Positions 8,695-20,588 of a DNA stretch of 64,000 nt are shown one piece after another. The translations under genes were made by a program, and so were the position numbers. This DNA comes from Actinokineospora iranica (GTDB taxonomy: Bacteria > Actinomycetota > Actinomycetes > Mycobacteriales > Pseudonocardiaceae). The DNA lies in assembly GCF_900101685.1 (NCBI RefSeq), contig NZ_FMZZ01000015.1, forward strand, positions 1 to 64,000, given 5' to 3'. The stretch's first letter is position 1, and the number at the start of each line of letters is the position of its first letter. The notes under the pieces are model-generated. The model worked only from the letters and a program-made list of their open reading frames with translations. It did not search any database and was not told the DNA's origin.

Positions 8695-9647
8695 GCGAGA
8701 CCCGCTGTTACCGCGACGGCGCCGTCACCGCCGCCGACTTCCCGCTGACCGAGTTGTCCGCGCACCTGGCCGCTCCGGGCGCGGTGGTCTGGGTCGACTT
8801 GAAGTCCGGCGACGAGGACGCCCTGACCACCGTCGGCGACCAGCTCGGCCTGCACGAACTCGCGGTCGAGGACGCCCGCGACCGCGGGCAGCGCCCGAAG
8901 CTGGACACCTACCGGTCCCACCTGTTCCTCACCGTCTACGACACCGAGATCGACGCCTCGGGGGCCATGACGACCTCCGAGCTCGCGGTCTTCGTGACCG
9001 AGCGCGCCCTGGTCACCGTGGGCGACGGGTTCGACATGACCGAGGTGACCCGCGCCTGGGACGAGTCGAGCCTGTCCGCGGACCGGGTCGGCGTGCTGCT
9101 GCACGGCCTGCTCGACGCCGTGGTCGACCGGCACCTCGGCGCGGTGTCCGCGCTGGACGAGCTGCTCGACGACCTGGAGGACCAGATCTTCGACGACAGC
9201 GCGGACATGCGCGAGGTGCAGCGGCACGTGGTGCGGCTGCGGCGCGGCCTGTCCGGCCTGCGCCGCGTCGTGCTGCCGACGCGCGAGGTGCTGACCGGGC
9301 TGCCGAGGAACCGGGACCTGGTCGACGCCGAATTGGAGCCGTATTTCGCCGACGTCCGCGACCACGCCGCGCACGCCGCCGAGTGGACGGACTCCCTGCG
9401 CGAGCATGTGACGACGCTGCGGGAGACCCAGCTCAACATCCAGGGCAACCGGCTCGACCTGATCATGAAGAAGGTGACCGGCTGGGCGGCGATCATCGCG
9501 ATCCCGACCGCGGTCACCGGGTTCTACGGGCAGAACGTGCCGTATCCGGGGTCGGAGCGGCCGTGGGGGTTCTGGGTGTCCACGGCCGTGATCGTCGGGC
9601 TGTCGGTCGGTCTCTACGCCATGTTCAAGCGCAAGGACTGGCTCTGA
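8691..9647 (+). CDS. CorA-family divalent cation channel with a GQN signature
   Basis: A 318-residue protein with a large N-terminal cytosolic domain, a long helical stalk and two C-terminal membrane helices (about 258-278 and 293-311), the standard CorA architecture for Mg2+ or related cation transport. The loop between the helices reads FYGQNVP, so the usual GMN signature is GQN (residues 280-282), a variant I believe occurs in actinobacterial members. The ATG overlaps the polyketide synthase stop (ATGA), implying co-transcription, although a functional link is not obvious. The C-terminus KRKDWL is typical of the family. Confidence 0.85.
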   Translation: MSETRCYRDGAVTAADFPLTELSAHLAAPGAVVWVDLKSGDEDALTTVGDQLGLHELAVEDARDRGQRPKLDTYRSHLFLTVYDTEIDASGAMTTSELAVFVTERALVTVGDGFDMTEVTRAWDESSLSADRVGVLLHGLLDAVVDRHLGAVSALDELLDDLEDQIFDDSADMREVQRHVVRLRRGLSGLRRVVLPTREVLTGLPRNRDLVDAELEPYFADVRDHAAHAAEWTDSLREHVTTLRETQLNIQGNRLDLIMKKVTGWAAIIAIPTAVTGFYGQNVPYPGSERPWGFWVSTAVIVGLSVGLYAMFKRKDWL

Positions 9648-9653
9648 GCCCGG

Positions 9654-11501
9654 TCACGGGTTGGCCGACGCGCCCGCCTTCCGGCGTCGCGGAGTCGTGG
9701 GCCTGCCCCCTGCCGCCGCTGCGTAGAGCCAGGCGAACAGGGCCCACATGGCCGCGAACAGCACGCCGACAACGAGGTAGCCCGCCGTCCACAGCGCCGC
9801 GGGGGTGTCGGACTTGCGTTCCCGTTGCAGGAAGTCGATTTCCGACATGAACTCGCGGACGCCGGAGACCGCCGGGATGGCCTCGGCGTCGGCGGCCGGG
9901 TCTTCCGGCGCGTAGATCGGGGCCAGCGCCAGCAGCCGGTTCGCGGCGTGCAGCCGGATGCCGGACTTCCACTGCCCGAACACCGGCAGCGGCTCGGTCG
10001 TGCGGTACTCCCCCGCGCCGGTCTTCTCCAGCGGCGTGGAGTAGAAGTCGCCGCCCTGCCAGGCGAAGCCGTTGAGCCAGATCGGGTCCTCGGTGAGATC
10101 GGCGCGGTTGATCGTGACGGTGGCGTGCACCCAGCGCGGGTCGCCGCCGCCGTGCGGGTTGGAGATCGGCTGCCCCACTGGCGCGTCGGTGAGGCGGAAG
10201 TCGGCGGTGAAGCCCGCGGGCGGATCGGCGGGCACGACGACGGCGGCCATCAGGGCGACCGCGCCCAGCGCGCCCACCAGGCCCGCGCCGTGCCGGGCGG
10301 CGAACCCGCGCGGTCCGCTGTCGCCCCTGGCTGTGCCGTGCCCGATGCCCGCGACGTCTTCGACCCGCTGGTGCTGCCAGGTCCCGATCAGCGCGCCCGC
10401 GACGGCCGCCGCCGCGCCGAACAGCAGGAACGTTCCCAGATGCGCGGCGGGCCACGGGTCGGGCATCAGCCACTGGGACAGCGCCCACTCCCCCAGCAGC
10501 CCTACCGTGCCCGCGCCGGCGCCCGCCGCCACGGCGAAGCCGTATCCGCGCCGACGCGTCACCAGGGCGACGACCTCGATCACCACGGCCTCGGCGACAT
10601 AGGGCAGCGGGACGGCCACGTGCAGGTCGTCGGCCAGCGGCAGCACCGAGAACGCCGCCCGGCTCACCAGCAGCACGGCGACCACGATCAGGGTGCCGCC
10701 GGGCCCCCAGGCGAGCCGCCCGTAGAGCAGCGTCCAGGTGCCGATCAGCCCGACCAGCACCACCTGCGCGAGCATCGGGAACTGCGGCACGCCCAGGTCG
10801 AACTCCATCAGGAACGCCGACGCGCCCATCATCCAGGCGCCCGCGAGCACCGGGCCGAGCAGCCGCGCCACCGGGCCGGACGCGCCGACCTGGCGGGCCT
10901 CGGCGAGCAGCAGCTGCAAGCCGATCACCACGCCGACCCCGCCGCCGATCATCAGCACGTGCGTCGGGCCCCACTCGGTGACGTCCTGGCCGAAGAGCCG
11001 GTGCCACACGTCGTCCAGCGGGAAGCCCGCGATGCCGATCGCGCCGGTGGCCATCATCGCGATCGCGCCCATCGGGGCGCGCCAGTGCGGGCCGATCGCG
11101 AAGGTGCGGGCGGGCAGCTTTCCCTTGGCCAGCGCGGCGCTGAGCACGCCGCTGGCGAAGATGCCCATCAGTCCGAAATAGATCGGGTAGTGCGACGGGT
11201 TGGCGAGCGGGCCCTCGTCGCGGCCGAGTTCCATGTGGATCGGCACGTCCCAGTAGACGCCGACGAGCGCGGAGACGCCGGAGAGGAACGCCACGGCCAT
11301 CGGCAGGGCCGCCCAGCGGGGCAGCTCGACGCGGGCGGCGGCCCAGGCGGCGAGCCGCCCGAGCGCCGTCGGCCTGCCCGCCCGCTCGCGGATCGCGAAC
11401 ACCGCCAGCGGCAGGAAGACCAACAGGAACATCAGGGCCGCGATGACGATCTGGCCGACCTCGGCCCCGCCTGCGGGCGGGCTCTGCGCAGCGGTGTCCA
11501 C
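9654..11501 (-). CDS. Large polytopic membrane protein with a C-terminal extracytoplasmic beta domain
   Basis: A 615-residue protein with about eleven or twelve hydrophobic segments through residue 440, then an exported domain (about 445-570) rich in beta-type sequence (DFRLTDAPVGQPISNP), a final membrane helix and a basic tail ending RRRKAGASANP. The exported part recalls FixH/YtkA-like domains, but this is only an impression. The GTG at 11501 is chosen because an AAGGAGG ribosome binding site lies just upstream; an earlier ATG at 11522 would place that motif inside the gene. Divergent from a 48-residue membrane protein. Function unknown; a role in metal handling or respiration would be speculation. 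Confidence 0.75.
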   Translation of the reverse strand: MDTAAQSPPAGGAEVGQIVIAALMFLLVFLPLAVFAIRERAGRPTALGRLAAWAAARVELPRWAALPMAVAFLSGVSALVGVYWDVPIHMELGRDEGPLANPSHYPIYFGLMGIFASGVLSAALAKGKLPARTFAIGPHWRAPMGAIAMMATGAIGIAGFPLDDVWHRLFGQDVTEWGPTHVLMIGGGVGVVIGLQLLLAEARQVGASGPVARLLGPVLAGAWMMGASAFLMEFDLGVPQFPMLAQVVLVGLIGTWTLLYGRLAWGPGGTLIVVAVLLVSRAAFSVLPLADDLHVAVPLPYVAEAVVIEVVALVTRRRGYGFAVAAGAGAGTVGLLGEWALSQWLMPDPWPAAHLGTFLLFGAAAAVAGALIGTWQHQRVEDVAGIGHGTARGDSGPRGFAARHGAGLVGALGAVALMAAVVVPADPPAGFTADFRLTDAPVGQPISNPHGGGDPRWVHATVTINRADLTEDPIWLNGFAWQGGDFYSTPLEKTGAGEYRTTEPLPVFGQWKSGIRLHAANRLLALAPIYAPEDPAADAEAIPAVSGVREFMSEIDFLQRERKSDTPAALWTAGYLVVGVLFAAMWALFAWLYAAAAGGRPTTPRRRKAGASANP

Positions 11502-11536
11502 GATGACCGCCCTCCTTGACAAGTCTGCGACCCCAA

Positions 11537-11560
11537 GTAACTGTTACCTGTGGTTACACT
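11537..11560. promoter_or_regulatory. Candidate operator/promoter between divergent membrane-protein genes
   Basis: The sequence GTAACTGTTAC (11537-11547) is an inverted repeat with a one-base centre. It is followed by a second GGTTAC half-site at 11552-11557 and a TACACT hexamer at 11555-11560 that could be a -10 element for the rightward small gene. The arrangement suggests a dimeric repressor site overlapping the promoter. No known regulator was matched. Confidence 0.4.
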
Positions 11561-11617
11561 TTAGGGAGTGACGGCGGCCACGGCAAGGGGGGTCGCGGGG
11601 CGGGAGGAGGAGCGCCG

Positions 11618-11764
11618 ATGGCGCCGGTGGTGATGATGCACAACGGCGGCTGGGACGAGATGGCGCTCGTCGCGGGTCCGGTGGCGATCATCGTCTTGCT
11701 GATCGTCCTCGCCCGCAGGCAGGGTCCGGTGGCCGACGAGGACGAGCAGACACCCCGGACATGA
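11618..11764 (+). CDS. 48-residue single-span membrane protein
   Basis: A very short gene: an N-terminal MMHNGGWDEM segment, one hydrophobic helix (about 16-35) and a short charged tail ending EQTPRT. The ATG at 11618 is strongly supported by GGGAGGAGGAG just upstream. It is divergent from the 615-residue membrane protein and ends 2 bases before a perfect terminator-like palindrome, which argues that it is a real transcription unit. The two histidine/methionine-containing positions before the helix are suggestive, but no function can be assigned. Confidence 0.6.
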   Translation: MAPVVMMHNGGWDEMALVAGPVAIIVLLIVLARRQGPVADEDEQTPRT

Positions 11765-11766
11765 CT

Positions 11767-11794
11767 CGGGGGCGGGCCGCGCGGCCCGCCCCCG
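11767..11794. terminator. Perfect 28-base GC-rich palindrome, bidirectional terminator
   Basis: Arms of 14 bases (CGGGGGCGGGCCGC and its complement) meet without a spacer, between two convergent genes (stops at 11764 and 11807). There is no U-tract, as is common for actinomycete terminators. Confidence 0.75.
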
Positions 11795-11806
11795 ACGTGG
11801 GCCTGC

Positions 11807-12481
11807 TCAGGCTTCGGCGACCACCGCGACCGGCGACAAATCGCCGAGGATGGCCTCGCCCTTGGTCAGCCAGGCGAAACCGAACGCGAGTGTCGCCCCT
11901 GATTCCAGCCAAAGCACCGGATGCAGCGAGTCGTCCAGGAACCGCCCGGCGACCACGATGCCCGCCAGGCAGACCAGGATGACGAGCCCGGCCACCAGGT
12001 ACACCTGGTTGCGCTGGACCTTGCGGCGCGTCGGCCGGGCCTTGTCCGACTTGCGGAACAGCACCAGGCAGAAGTACGCCAGCGTCAGGAAGAACACGGC
12101 CGCGAACACGATGTGCGCGACCCCGATGGCCTTGTCCGCCGCGCTGGGATCACCCGCGGGCGTGGTCGGGAACAGCGCGACGCCGATCGCCGCGACCCCC
12201 GCCACGTTGGCGGCGACGTCGTCGAGCCAGTCGTAACCTCGGTAGGACAACAGGAAAACGCCGATCGCGCACAGGCTTCCGACGTAGACGTCGCGCATGT
12301 CGCTGTAGTAGTAACCACTGATCGAGTTGAGCAGTCCGCCGCCCTGGACCAACTCCTTGCCGACGATGAGCACCACCGGCAGCGCCAGGCCGACCAGGCC
12401 GATCGCCCGGCGCAGGAACAGGTACGAGTGGACAAGCGTGTCTTGTGGGGATTCTGGTGGGGGGATGTTCGTCGCGGTCAT
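11807..12481 (-). CDS. Polytopic membrane protein of unknown function
   Basis: A 224-residue protein with about six hydrophobic segments. It contains a conserved-looking stretch SISGYYYSDMRDVYVG followed by LLSYRGYDWLDD, a pattern I recognise from uncharacterised bacterial membrane proteins of the DUF998-like kind, without being sure of the family. The ATG at 12481 with GGAGG upstream is preferred over a longer frame beginning at 12583. It is divergent from the next membrane-protein gene and convergent with the 48-residue gene across the palindrome. Confidence 0.75.
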   Translation of the reverse strand: MTATNIPPPESPQDTLVHSYLFLRRAIGLVGLALPVVLIVGKELVQGGGLLNSISGYYYSDMRDVYVGSLCAIGVFLLSYRGYDWLDDVAANVAGVAAIGVALFPTTPAGDPSAADKAIGVAHIVFAAVFFLTLAYFCLVLFRKSDKARPTRRKVQRNQVYLVAGLVILVCLAGIVVAGRFLDDSLHPVLWLESGATLAFGFAWLTKGEAILGDLSPVAVVAEA

Positions 12482-12599
12482 GGCCGCCTCCGGTCCCTCG
12501 AAACTCGAAGCCGCTGCATGATCTATCGGCGTGGGCCGGGAGAAACATAACCCCTGGCGGCAGGCCGCACTCCAACGGCGCAACGGGTACCGTGCCAGC

Positions 12600-13403
12600 G
12601 TGGCGACTCCTCCGCACGACCCGTACGGCGACCAGCCCCCGCGGCCTGCTTACGACCCCTACAGCCAACCCGCGCGCCCGCCCGCCCGCGGTCACCAGCC
12701 GTACGGGCAACCCCAGTACCGCCAACCCGAATACCGCCAGCCTTCACGCGAACCCGTTACCCCGCAACGGTTTCCCCGCCACGTCCCCGGCCTGGGCCTG
12801 GTGCTGGCGACCGTGGGCTCCCTGATCCAGCTGCTGAGCCTGACCGTCCTCCCCTGGGCAGCCCGCGCCGCGAGCGACGACGTCTCCCTCCCCACCCTGT
12901 GGAAAAGCCTGACCGACGGCGACTCCCAGGGCTTCGGCGACTGGTACGTCGTGCTGTTCAGCTACCCGCTGATCGCCCTGGGCGTCGTCCTCGCCTTCGC
13001 CGCCGTGCTGGAGTCGGTCGCGATGAAGGTGGTGTGGGGCGGCCTGATGCTGCTCGGCCTGGGTTACCTGGTGCTGCGCTACGGCCTGGGCCCGTTGACC
13101 GGCCTGTTCGGCTCCCCCGAGCCGATGAGCTTCACCACCGCGGAAATCATCCTCGCGGCGGGTGCCCTGATCGCCGTCGTGCTCGTGGCGCTCGCCCTCA
13201 AACTCGCCGTCAGCACCTTCCGCCGCGTCGCGGGCGTCATCCTGCTCGCCCTGTCCGGAATCCACCTGACCGCCGTCATGGACCTGGTCGACGCCACCGC
13301 CTTCAGCGACCTGAGCATCGGGGCCTTCACCCCGTCCGTCGGCTACCTCCTGACCGGCGCCGCCGCCCTCATCGGCCCCCGCAGACTCATCCCCGGCCAC
13401 TGA
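12600..13403 (+). CDS. Membrane protein with a Pro/Tyr/Gln-rich N-terminal tail
   Basis: A 267-residue protein. Residues 1-60 are a low-complexity cytosolic tail with repeated YGQPQYRQPEYRQP-like units, common in actinobacterial membrane proteins tied to cell-envelope or division complexes. About six hydrophobic segments follow. The GTG at 12600 is favoured: a TACCGT hexamer at 12589-12594 places the transcription start at or next to the GTG, so the message is probably leaderless. Its 3' end overlaps the end of the convergent rloB remnant by 17 bases. Function unknown. Confidence 0.7.
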   Translation: MATPPHDPYGDQPPRPAYDPYSQPARPPARGHQPYGQPQYRQPEYRQPSREPVTPQRFPRHVPGLGLVLATVGSLIQLLSLTVLPWAARAASDDVSLPTLWKSLTDGDSQGFGDWYVVLFSYPLIALGVVLAFAAVLESVAMKVVWGGLMLLGLGYLVLRYGLGPLTGLFGSPEPMSFTTAEIILAAGALIAVVLVALALKLAVSTFRRVAGVILLALSGIHLTAVMDLVDATAFSDLSIGAFTPSVGYLLTGAAALIGPRRLIPGH

Positions 13404-13894
13404 CCGGCTCGATCGCCGCAAGCAGGTCACCCATGGTGGACGACGGGTTGTCGTGGGGAAACGCCGTCTGATCACGCGCGTGCCGCTCCGCAGGCACGGA
13501 AGCCCGCTTCGACGCCGCTTGCCGATGGGGCAGGTACGCGGCGGCATCGATCCGCTTACCTGCCCGCCCGTCGAGTTCGCGGCTTCTCCGTTCGGCCGCC
13601 TTGGTGTCCAGAAAAGCCGACTGGTCCGCGTGGTGGAGGATCAGCCACAACTCGAAACAGGGGTTCGACACCGCCAGTTTGATGTCATGCTCGCGGGCCA
13701 ACCGCATCGCCTGGTCGAGGTTCGGATGGTTTTGCGGCCATTCGACGTCGAACACGCACCAGCACTCGCCTCAACCCGTTGATGTAGTCCGGCTCCGACG
13801 CCTCACCTTCACAGAAAACCACAATCGTCTTGCGTTCCGGCCTGCTCGCGGTGCTCCGCCTGAGGCCCTTCGACCTAGTGCGCCTCGGTGCCAT
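13387..13894 (-). pseudogene. RloB-like (AbiLii-type) protein, broken by an internal deletion
   Basis: The N-terminal fragment (13894 to about 13770) reads RRTRSKGLRRS, RPERKTIVVFCEGEASEPDYINGLRR, which matches the start of RloB proteins. The C-terminal fragment lies in another frame (from about 13765) and begins CWCVFDVEWPQNHPNLDQAM, then AVSNPCFELWLILHH, both hallmark RloB segments. In intact proteins some 60-70 residues separate these parts; here they are adjacent and out of frame. So an internal deletion of roughly 200 bases plus a frame change has destroyed the gene. It follows its ATPase partner by 6 bases. Confidence 0.8.
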
Positions 13895-13900
13895 CCGGCG

Positions 13901-15149
13901 TCAGCCGATCAGCCCGAGAGCCCGGAGGACGTCGGTTCGGTCCACATCGGGAAGCGCGCCGAACCGGCCGTGCAGGTACGCCTTCTCCAGATTCTGCGAC
14001 TTCCGCACCCGCTCACCGGCGAAATCGGCCAACGCGCCCAGTCGGGTCGCGCCGTCCTCGGTCTTCTCGGTCAGCCAGACCTCGTCGCGGTTGAGGTGGT
14101 TGAGCAGGCTGGTGTCATGGGAGGTGAAGACGAGTTGAGCGCCGCGCGGGTTGGTCGCCGGGTCCTGGAACAGGCGAATCAACTGCGAGGACAGGGTGGG
14201 GTGCAGGCTGGCGGCAAGCTCGTCGAACAGCAGCAGAGACCCGTGTTTGAGCGCCGTCAGCACAGGGCCAATGAGTTTGAACCAGGTGCGTGTGCCTTCC
14301 GACTCAGCGGCAAAGTCGAGCAGCACTCTCTCATTGGCGCTTCTGTGGACAAGGCTCACTCTGTTTCGCTTCTCTTGGTCGATCACGACGTCGTCAATGC
14401 CGAGATCCGCCATTTGCAGCAAGGCCAAGGCCTGCGCTCTGTCGTTCCGCGCGGCCCCATAGAGTTCTTCGATCCCCGGCAGCGTCAACTGGTCTCGATC
14501 ACCAGATTCATCGAACCAGCGGCTGGTCAAGCGGGTGTATCCAGGCAACATCCGCGTCCGGAAGAGTGACCCAAGACCGACAGTCTGGGTGAGGCGTAGG
14601 TCACGAACGAAACCCCGAGACCAGTGGTTCATCGAAGCGCGCCGCGACTGACAACGCCAAAGTGCGAGCGGTCAGCAGTTCACGTGTGCCGGACAGGTTG
14701 CCCAGACCACGTTGCAGCTTGAACCCGCCCTCTTCGCGCTCGAAGATCCGACGCCGTTTCTTTTCCGGGTAGTGGAACAGACCCTCGTAGTGGACCGTCC
14801 GCCGATCAAGCTCCAGAACATACTCGAACCGGACACCGGAGACGATCGCCTCGACGGTGAACTGCGTCGGGCGGTCGCGGCCGTCGAGGAAAGCGAACGG
14901 CTCGACCGGAATTTCCTCGTCCCAGACGCGCAGCGACTCCAGCACGGCGACCCGCAGCCAGTCGAACGCGGCGACGACGTTGGACTTGCCGGACGCGTTG
15001 GGGCCGAAGATCGCCGCGACCGACAGCAGGCTCTCGCCGATGTCGGGGGCCGGGCGGGCCTCGGGGCGGTCGCTGTCGACGGCGACCATGGACAGCTCGA
15101 CGGGATCGAGGATCGAACGGAAGTTCACGACCTCGAACCTGATCAGCAC
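13901..15149 (-). pseudogene. RloA/AbiLi-like AAA ATPase, split by a one-base frameshift
   Basis: Two overlapping frames together encode a complete ATPase of about 415 residues. The first part (15149-14601) has Walker A FGPNASGKS (K55) after the SMC-like N-terminus RFEVVNFRSI. The second (14632-13901) has LLLFDELAASLHP (Walker B and D-loop) and FTSHDTSLL (H-switch). On the coding strand the frame breaks at GGGGTTT (14610-14616); removing one base restores ...VSGFVRDLRLTQ.... Proteins of this family pair with RloB in AbiL-type phage defence. Because the partner carries a real deletion, the pair looks inactive. The GTG at 15149 is the likely start. Confidence 0.85.
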
Positions 15150-15379
15150 CGCACGCTCCGACTCGCGCCCATGGCGCCATCATGGCCCTGATCTCGTCGG
15201 AAACCGACGAACTTGGCCACGTGTCGACACTCAGGTGACAGCGAGAGCGGATGAGACGGTGTCCGTGCACCGGGGAACAGTTCGTGATCGCCGCCCGGTC
15301 TGACAGTCGCGTTGTGTGATTCTTCCAGCGCGTGAGCGTCTCGAACGGGCGGCGCGTGGTCCGGTAGGCTCAAGGTCCA

Positions 15380-15463
15380 GGTCGAGAGGCGCTGCGACGG
15401 GCCCATGGTCCGCCACGCTCGGCCAGGGTTGTGGACGACAAGGGCGCCTCCGGACAACGGAGG
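15380..15463 (+). promoter_or_regulatory. S-adenosylhomocysteine (SAH) riboswitch controlling metH
   Basis: All elements of the SAH aptamer can be drawn. P1 pairs 15380-15386 (GGTCGAG) with 15418-15424 (CTCGGCC). P2 pairs 15398-15403 (CGGGCC) with 15407-15412 (GGTCCG). The conserved core GGCGCTGCGAC lies between. A pseudoknot pairs 15386-15392 (GAGGCGC) with 15444-15450 (GCGCCTC). The same downstream strand overlaps a hairpin, 15447-15452 (CCTCCG) with 15458-15463 (CGGAGG), which covers the ribosome binding site of metH. The expected logic is that SAH binding forms the pseudoknot, frees the ribosome binding site and turns metH on. The aptamer family is established; the switching model is inferred from the overlapping pairings. 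Confidence 0.85.
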
Positions 15464-15470
15464 TGTGCGC

Positions 15471-19091
<3,621 letters not shown>

Positions 19092-19129
19092 CCGGCGACA
19101 TCGGGCCCGACTCGTGTGAGAATCCCCCG

Positions 19130-19573
19130 ATGGAGACGCCTCGATCGGTCCGGCGGGTGTGGCGGGTGCGGTGGTGGGTTCGGCTGATCGCGGTCGCCGT
19201 GCCCCTGTTGACGCTGCCCTCAGTGCTCCGGCCGCTGCTGCTCGACGGCGACGGAAGCGACGGCGTGCCGCTGTCCGAGCAGGTGCTGAGCGTGGCGCTG
19301 TACGCCGTTCTGGTGCTCTTAGCCTGGGCCGCGTTCCGATCCCGGGTCGAGCTTGCCGACGGCCAGGTGGCCGTGGTCAACCCGTGGGGGACGCGGCGGT
19401 TCCCAGCCGCTGAGGTGGCCGAGGTCCTACCGGGCGTTTACGGCCTGGAGTTCCACTTCACCGAGGCGCGGCCGGTGGTGGGCTTCGCCGTGCACACACC
19501 CCGGTTCCAGCTTGGGCAGGAGCCGCGGTGGGTCGACATCGCCCGGTCGGTCACCGGTCGCGAACCCGCCTGA
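19130..19573 (+). CDS. Membrane protein with a bacterial PH-like domain
   Basis: A 147-residue protein with two N-terminal membrane helices (about 15-37 and 50-70) followed by a small beta domain (VELADGQVAVVNPWGTRRFPAAEVAEV) typical of actinobacterial PH-domain membrane proteins. The ATG at 19130 is used because upstream sequence in this frame is out of frame inside metH. It starts 38 bases after metH and may be read through from it. Function unknown. Confidence 0.75.
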   Translation: METPRSVRRVWRVRWWVRLIAVAVPLLTLPSVLRPLLLDGDGSDGVPLSEQVLSVALYAVLVLLAWAAFRSRVELADGQVAVVNPWGTRRFPAAEVAEVLPGVYGLEFHFTEARPVVGFAVHTPRFQLGQEPRWVDIARSVTGREPA

Positions 19574-19602
19574 TTGACATGCAGGCATTTGCCTGCCTAA
19601 AG
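19574..19602 (+). promoter_or_regulatory. Leaderless promoter with a palindromic operator in the spacer
   Basis: A perfect -35 TTGACA (19574-19579) and a -10-like CTAAAG (19597-19602) are 17 bases apart. The spacer is almost entirely a perfect inverted repeat, GCAGGCA-TT-TGCCTGC (19581-19596). The GTG of the ArsR-SRPBCC gene follows 6 bases after the -10, so the transcript is leaderless. The palindrome is the obvious site for autorepression by that ArsR protein. Confidence 0.8.
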
Positions 19603-19608
19603 TGACGC

Positions 19609-20364
19609 GTGCACCCCGACGCGGTCTTCAAGGCGCTGGCCGACCCCACTCGCCGGTTCCTGCTCGACGTCCTGCGCGAGCGCAACGGACAGACACTGAG
19701 CGAACTGTGCGCACGGGTCGAGATGGCGCGGCAGTCCGTTGCCCAGCATCTGACAGTGCTGGAGGCGGCGAACCTGGTCAGCACAGCGCGGCGGGGGCGA
19801 GAGAAGCTGCACTACCTCAATCCTGTTCCCCTGCACGAGATTCAGGAGCGGTGGATCGAGAAGTTCGAGCGCCCGCGCCTGAGCGCGCTGAGTGCGGTCA
19901 AACGACGAGCGGAAGATGCCATGACGGGTAAGCCGACGTTTGTGTATGTGATCTATATCGAGAGCACGCCGGAGAAGGTCTGGCAGGCGTTGACCGATCC
20001 CGAGTTGACCAGGTTGTACTGGGATCACCGGAATGTGTCGGACTGGGAGGTCGGGTCCGGCTGGGAGCATCAGCGGCTGGACGGGGGCGTTGATGTGGTC
20101 GGACGGGTGGTGGAGAGCTCCGCTCCTCGACGGCTGGTGACCACCTGGGCGGACCCCAGTGGCGCTGGCGAACCCTCGCGGGTCTCGTTCGATATCGAGC
20201 CTTATGGGGATATTGTCCGGTTGACGGTGACGCATGTCGATCTTGCGGATGAGAGCGAGCGGCAGGCAGTGGGGCAGGGGTGGCCCGCTGTGCTGTCGAA
20301 CCTGAAGTCGTTGCTGGAGACTGGGCATGTGCTGCCTGAGGCGCCCTGGGCCATGCCTGTGTGA
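19609..20364 (+). CDS. ArsR-type repressor fused to an SRPBCC/AHSA1 domain
   Basis: A 251-residue fusion. Residues 1-90 are a winged-helix ArsR domain (ALADPTRRFLLDVL, ARQSVAQHLTVLE). About 105-235 are an AHSA1-like SRPBCC lipid- or ligand-binding fold (IYIESTPEKVWQALTDPELTRLYW). The two units often occur as neighbouring genes; here they are one polypeptide, which suggests a repressor that binds a hydrophobic ligand directly. The regulatory domain lacks the cysteine metal site of arsenic sensors. It is probably autoregulated through the palindrome at 19581-19596. No target gene other than itself is adjacent. Confidence 0.85.
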   Translation: MHPDAVFKALADPTRRFLLDVLRERNGQTLSELCARVEMARQSVAQHLTVLEAANLVSTARRGREKLHYLNPVPLHEIQERWIEKFERPRLSALSAVKRRAEDAMTGKPTFVYVIYIESTPEKVWQALTDPELTRLYWDHRNVSDWEVGSGWEHQRLDGGVDVVGRVVESSAPRRLVTTWADPSGAGEPSRVSFDIEPYGDIVRLTVTHVDLADESERQAVGQGWPAVLSNLKSLLETGHVLPEAPWAMPV

Positions 20365-20390
20365 GGTTGCCTCGGGGCTGATCGGGGCCT

Positions 20391-20560
20391 GCTTGATGGG
20401 GTTTCCCGGGGGCTCTCGGTGGCCTGCTCGATGGGGTGGAGCGGCTGACAGGAGGGCGGGTGCCCTGCCCCGCTCCTGCCGAGCACTTGGCGGGCGTTAG
20501 CCGGTTGTCAGGAGTCGGCGCGCTCCATGCTCCACCCCGTCTGGCACCTGGCAGCAGGTT
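20391..20560. repeat. Dispersed inverted-repeat element, copy 2
   Basis: This non-coding region (20365-20588) between convergent genes contains TGCTCGATGGGGTGGAGC (20425-20442), identical to 6810-6827, and a degenerate copy CTTGATGGGG just upstream. GACAGGAGGGCGGGT (20447-20461) and GAGCACTTGGCGGGC (20481-20495) align with the element at 29.05 kb, and CTCCACCCCGTCTGGCACCTGGCAG (within 20529-20553) is an inverted relative of the same unit. It looks like a nested array of diverged copies, possibly also serving as a terminator. Confidence 0.7.
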
Positions 20561-20588
20561 CGAGCCTGTGAGCTAGTGGGGCTGGTGG

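Noticed and set aside
9825-11519. A 564-codon plus-strand frame opposite the large membrane protein gene
   Set aside because: Low-complexity Arg/His/Asp composition and no motifs; the minus-strand frame has regular hydrophobic segments and a good ribosome binding site.
15405-15470. Upstream ATG start for metH at 15405
   Set aside because: It lies inside the SAH aptamer stem; the GTG at 15471 has the riboswitch-controlled ribosome binding site and the family N-terminus.
15150-15470. Cobalamin riboswitch before metH
   Set aside because: No B12-box or adenosylcobalamin-type long-range structure was found; all elements fit the SAH class instead.
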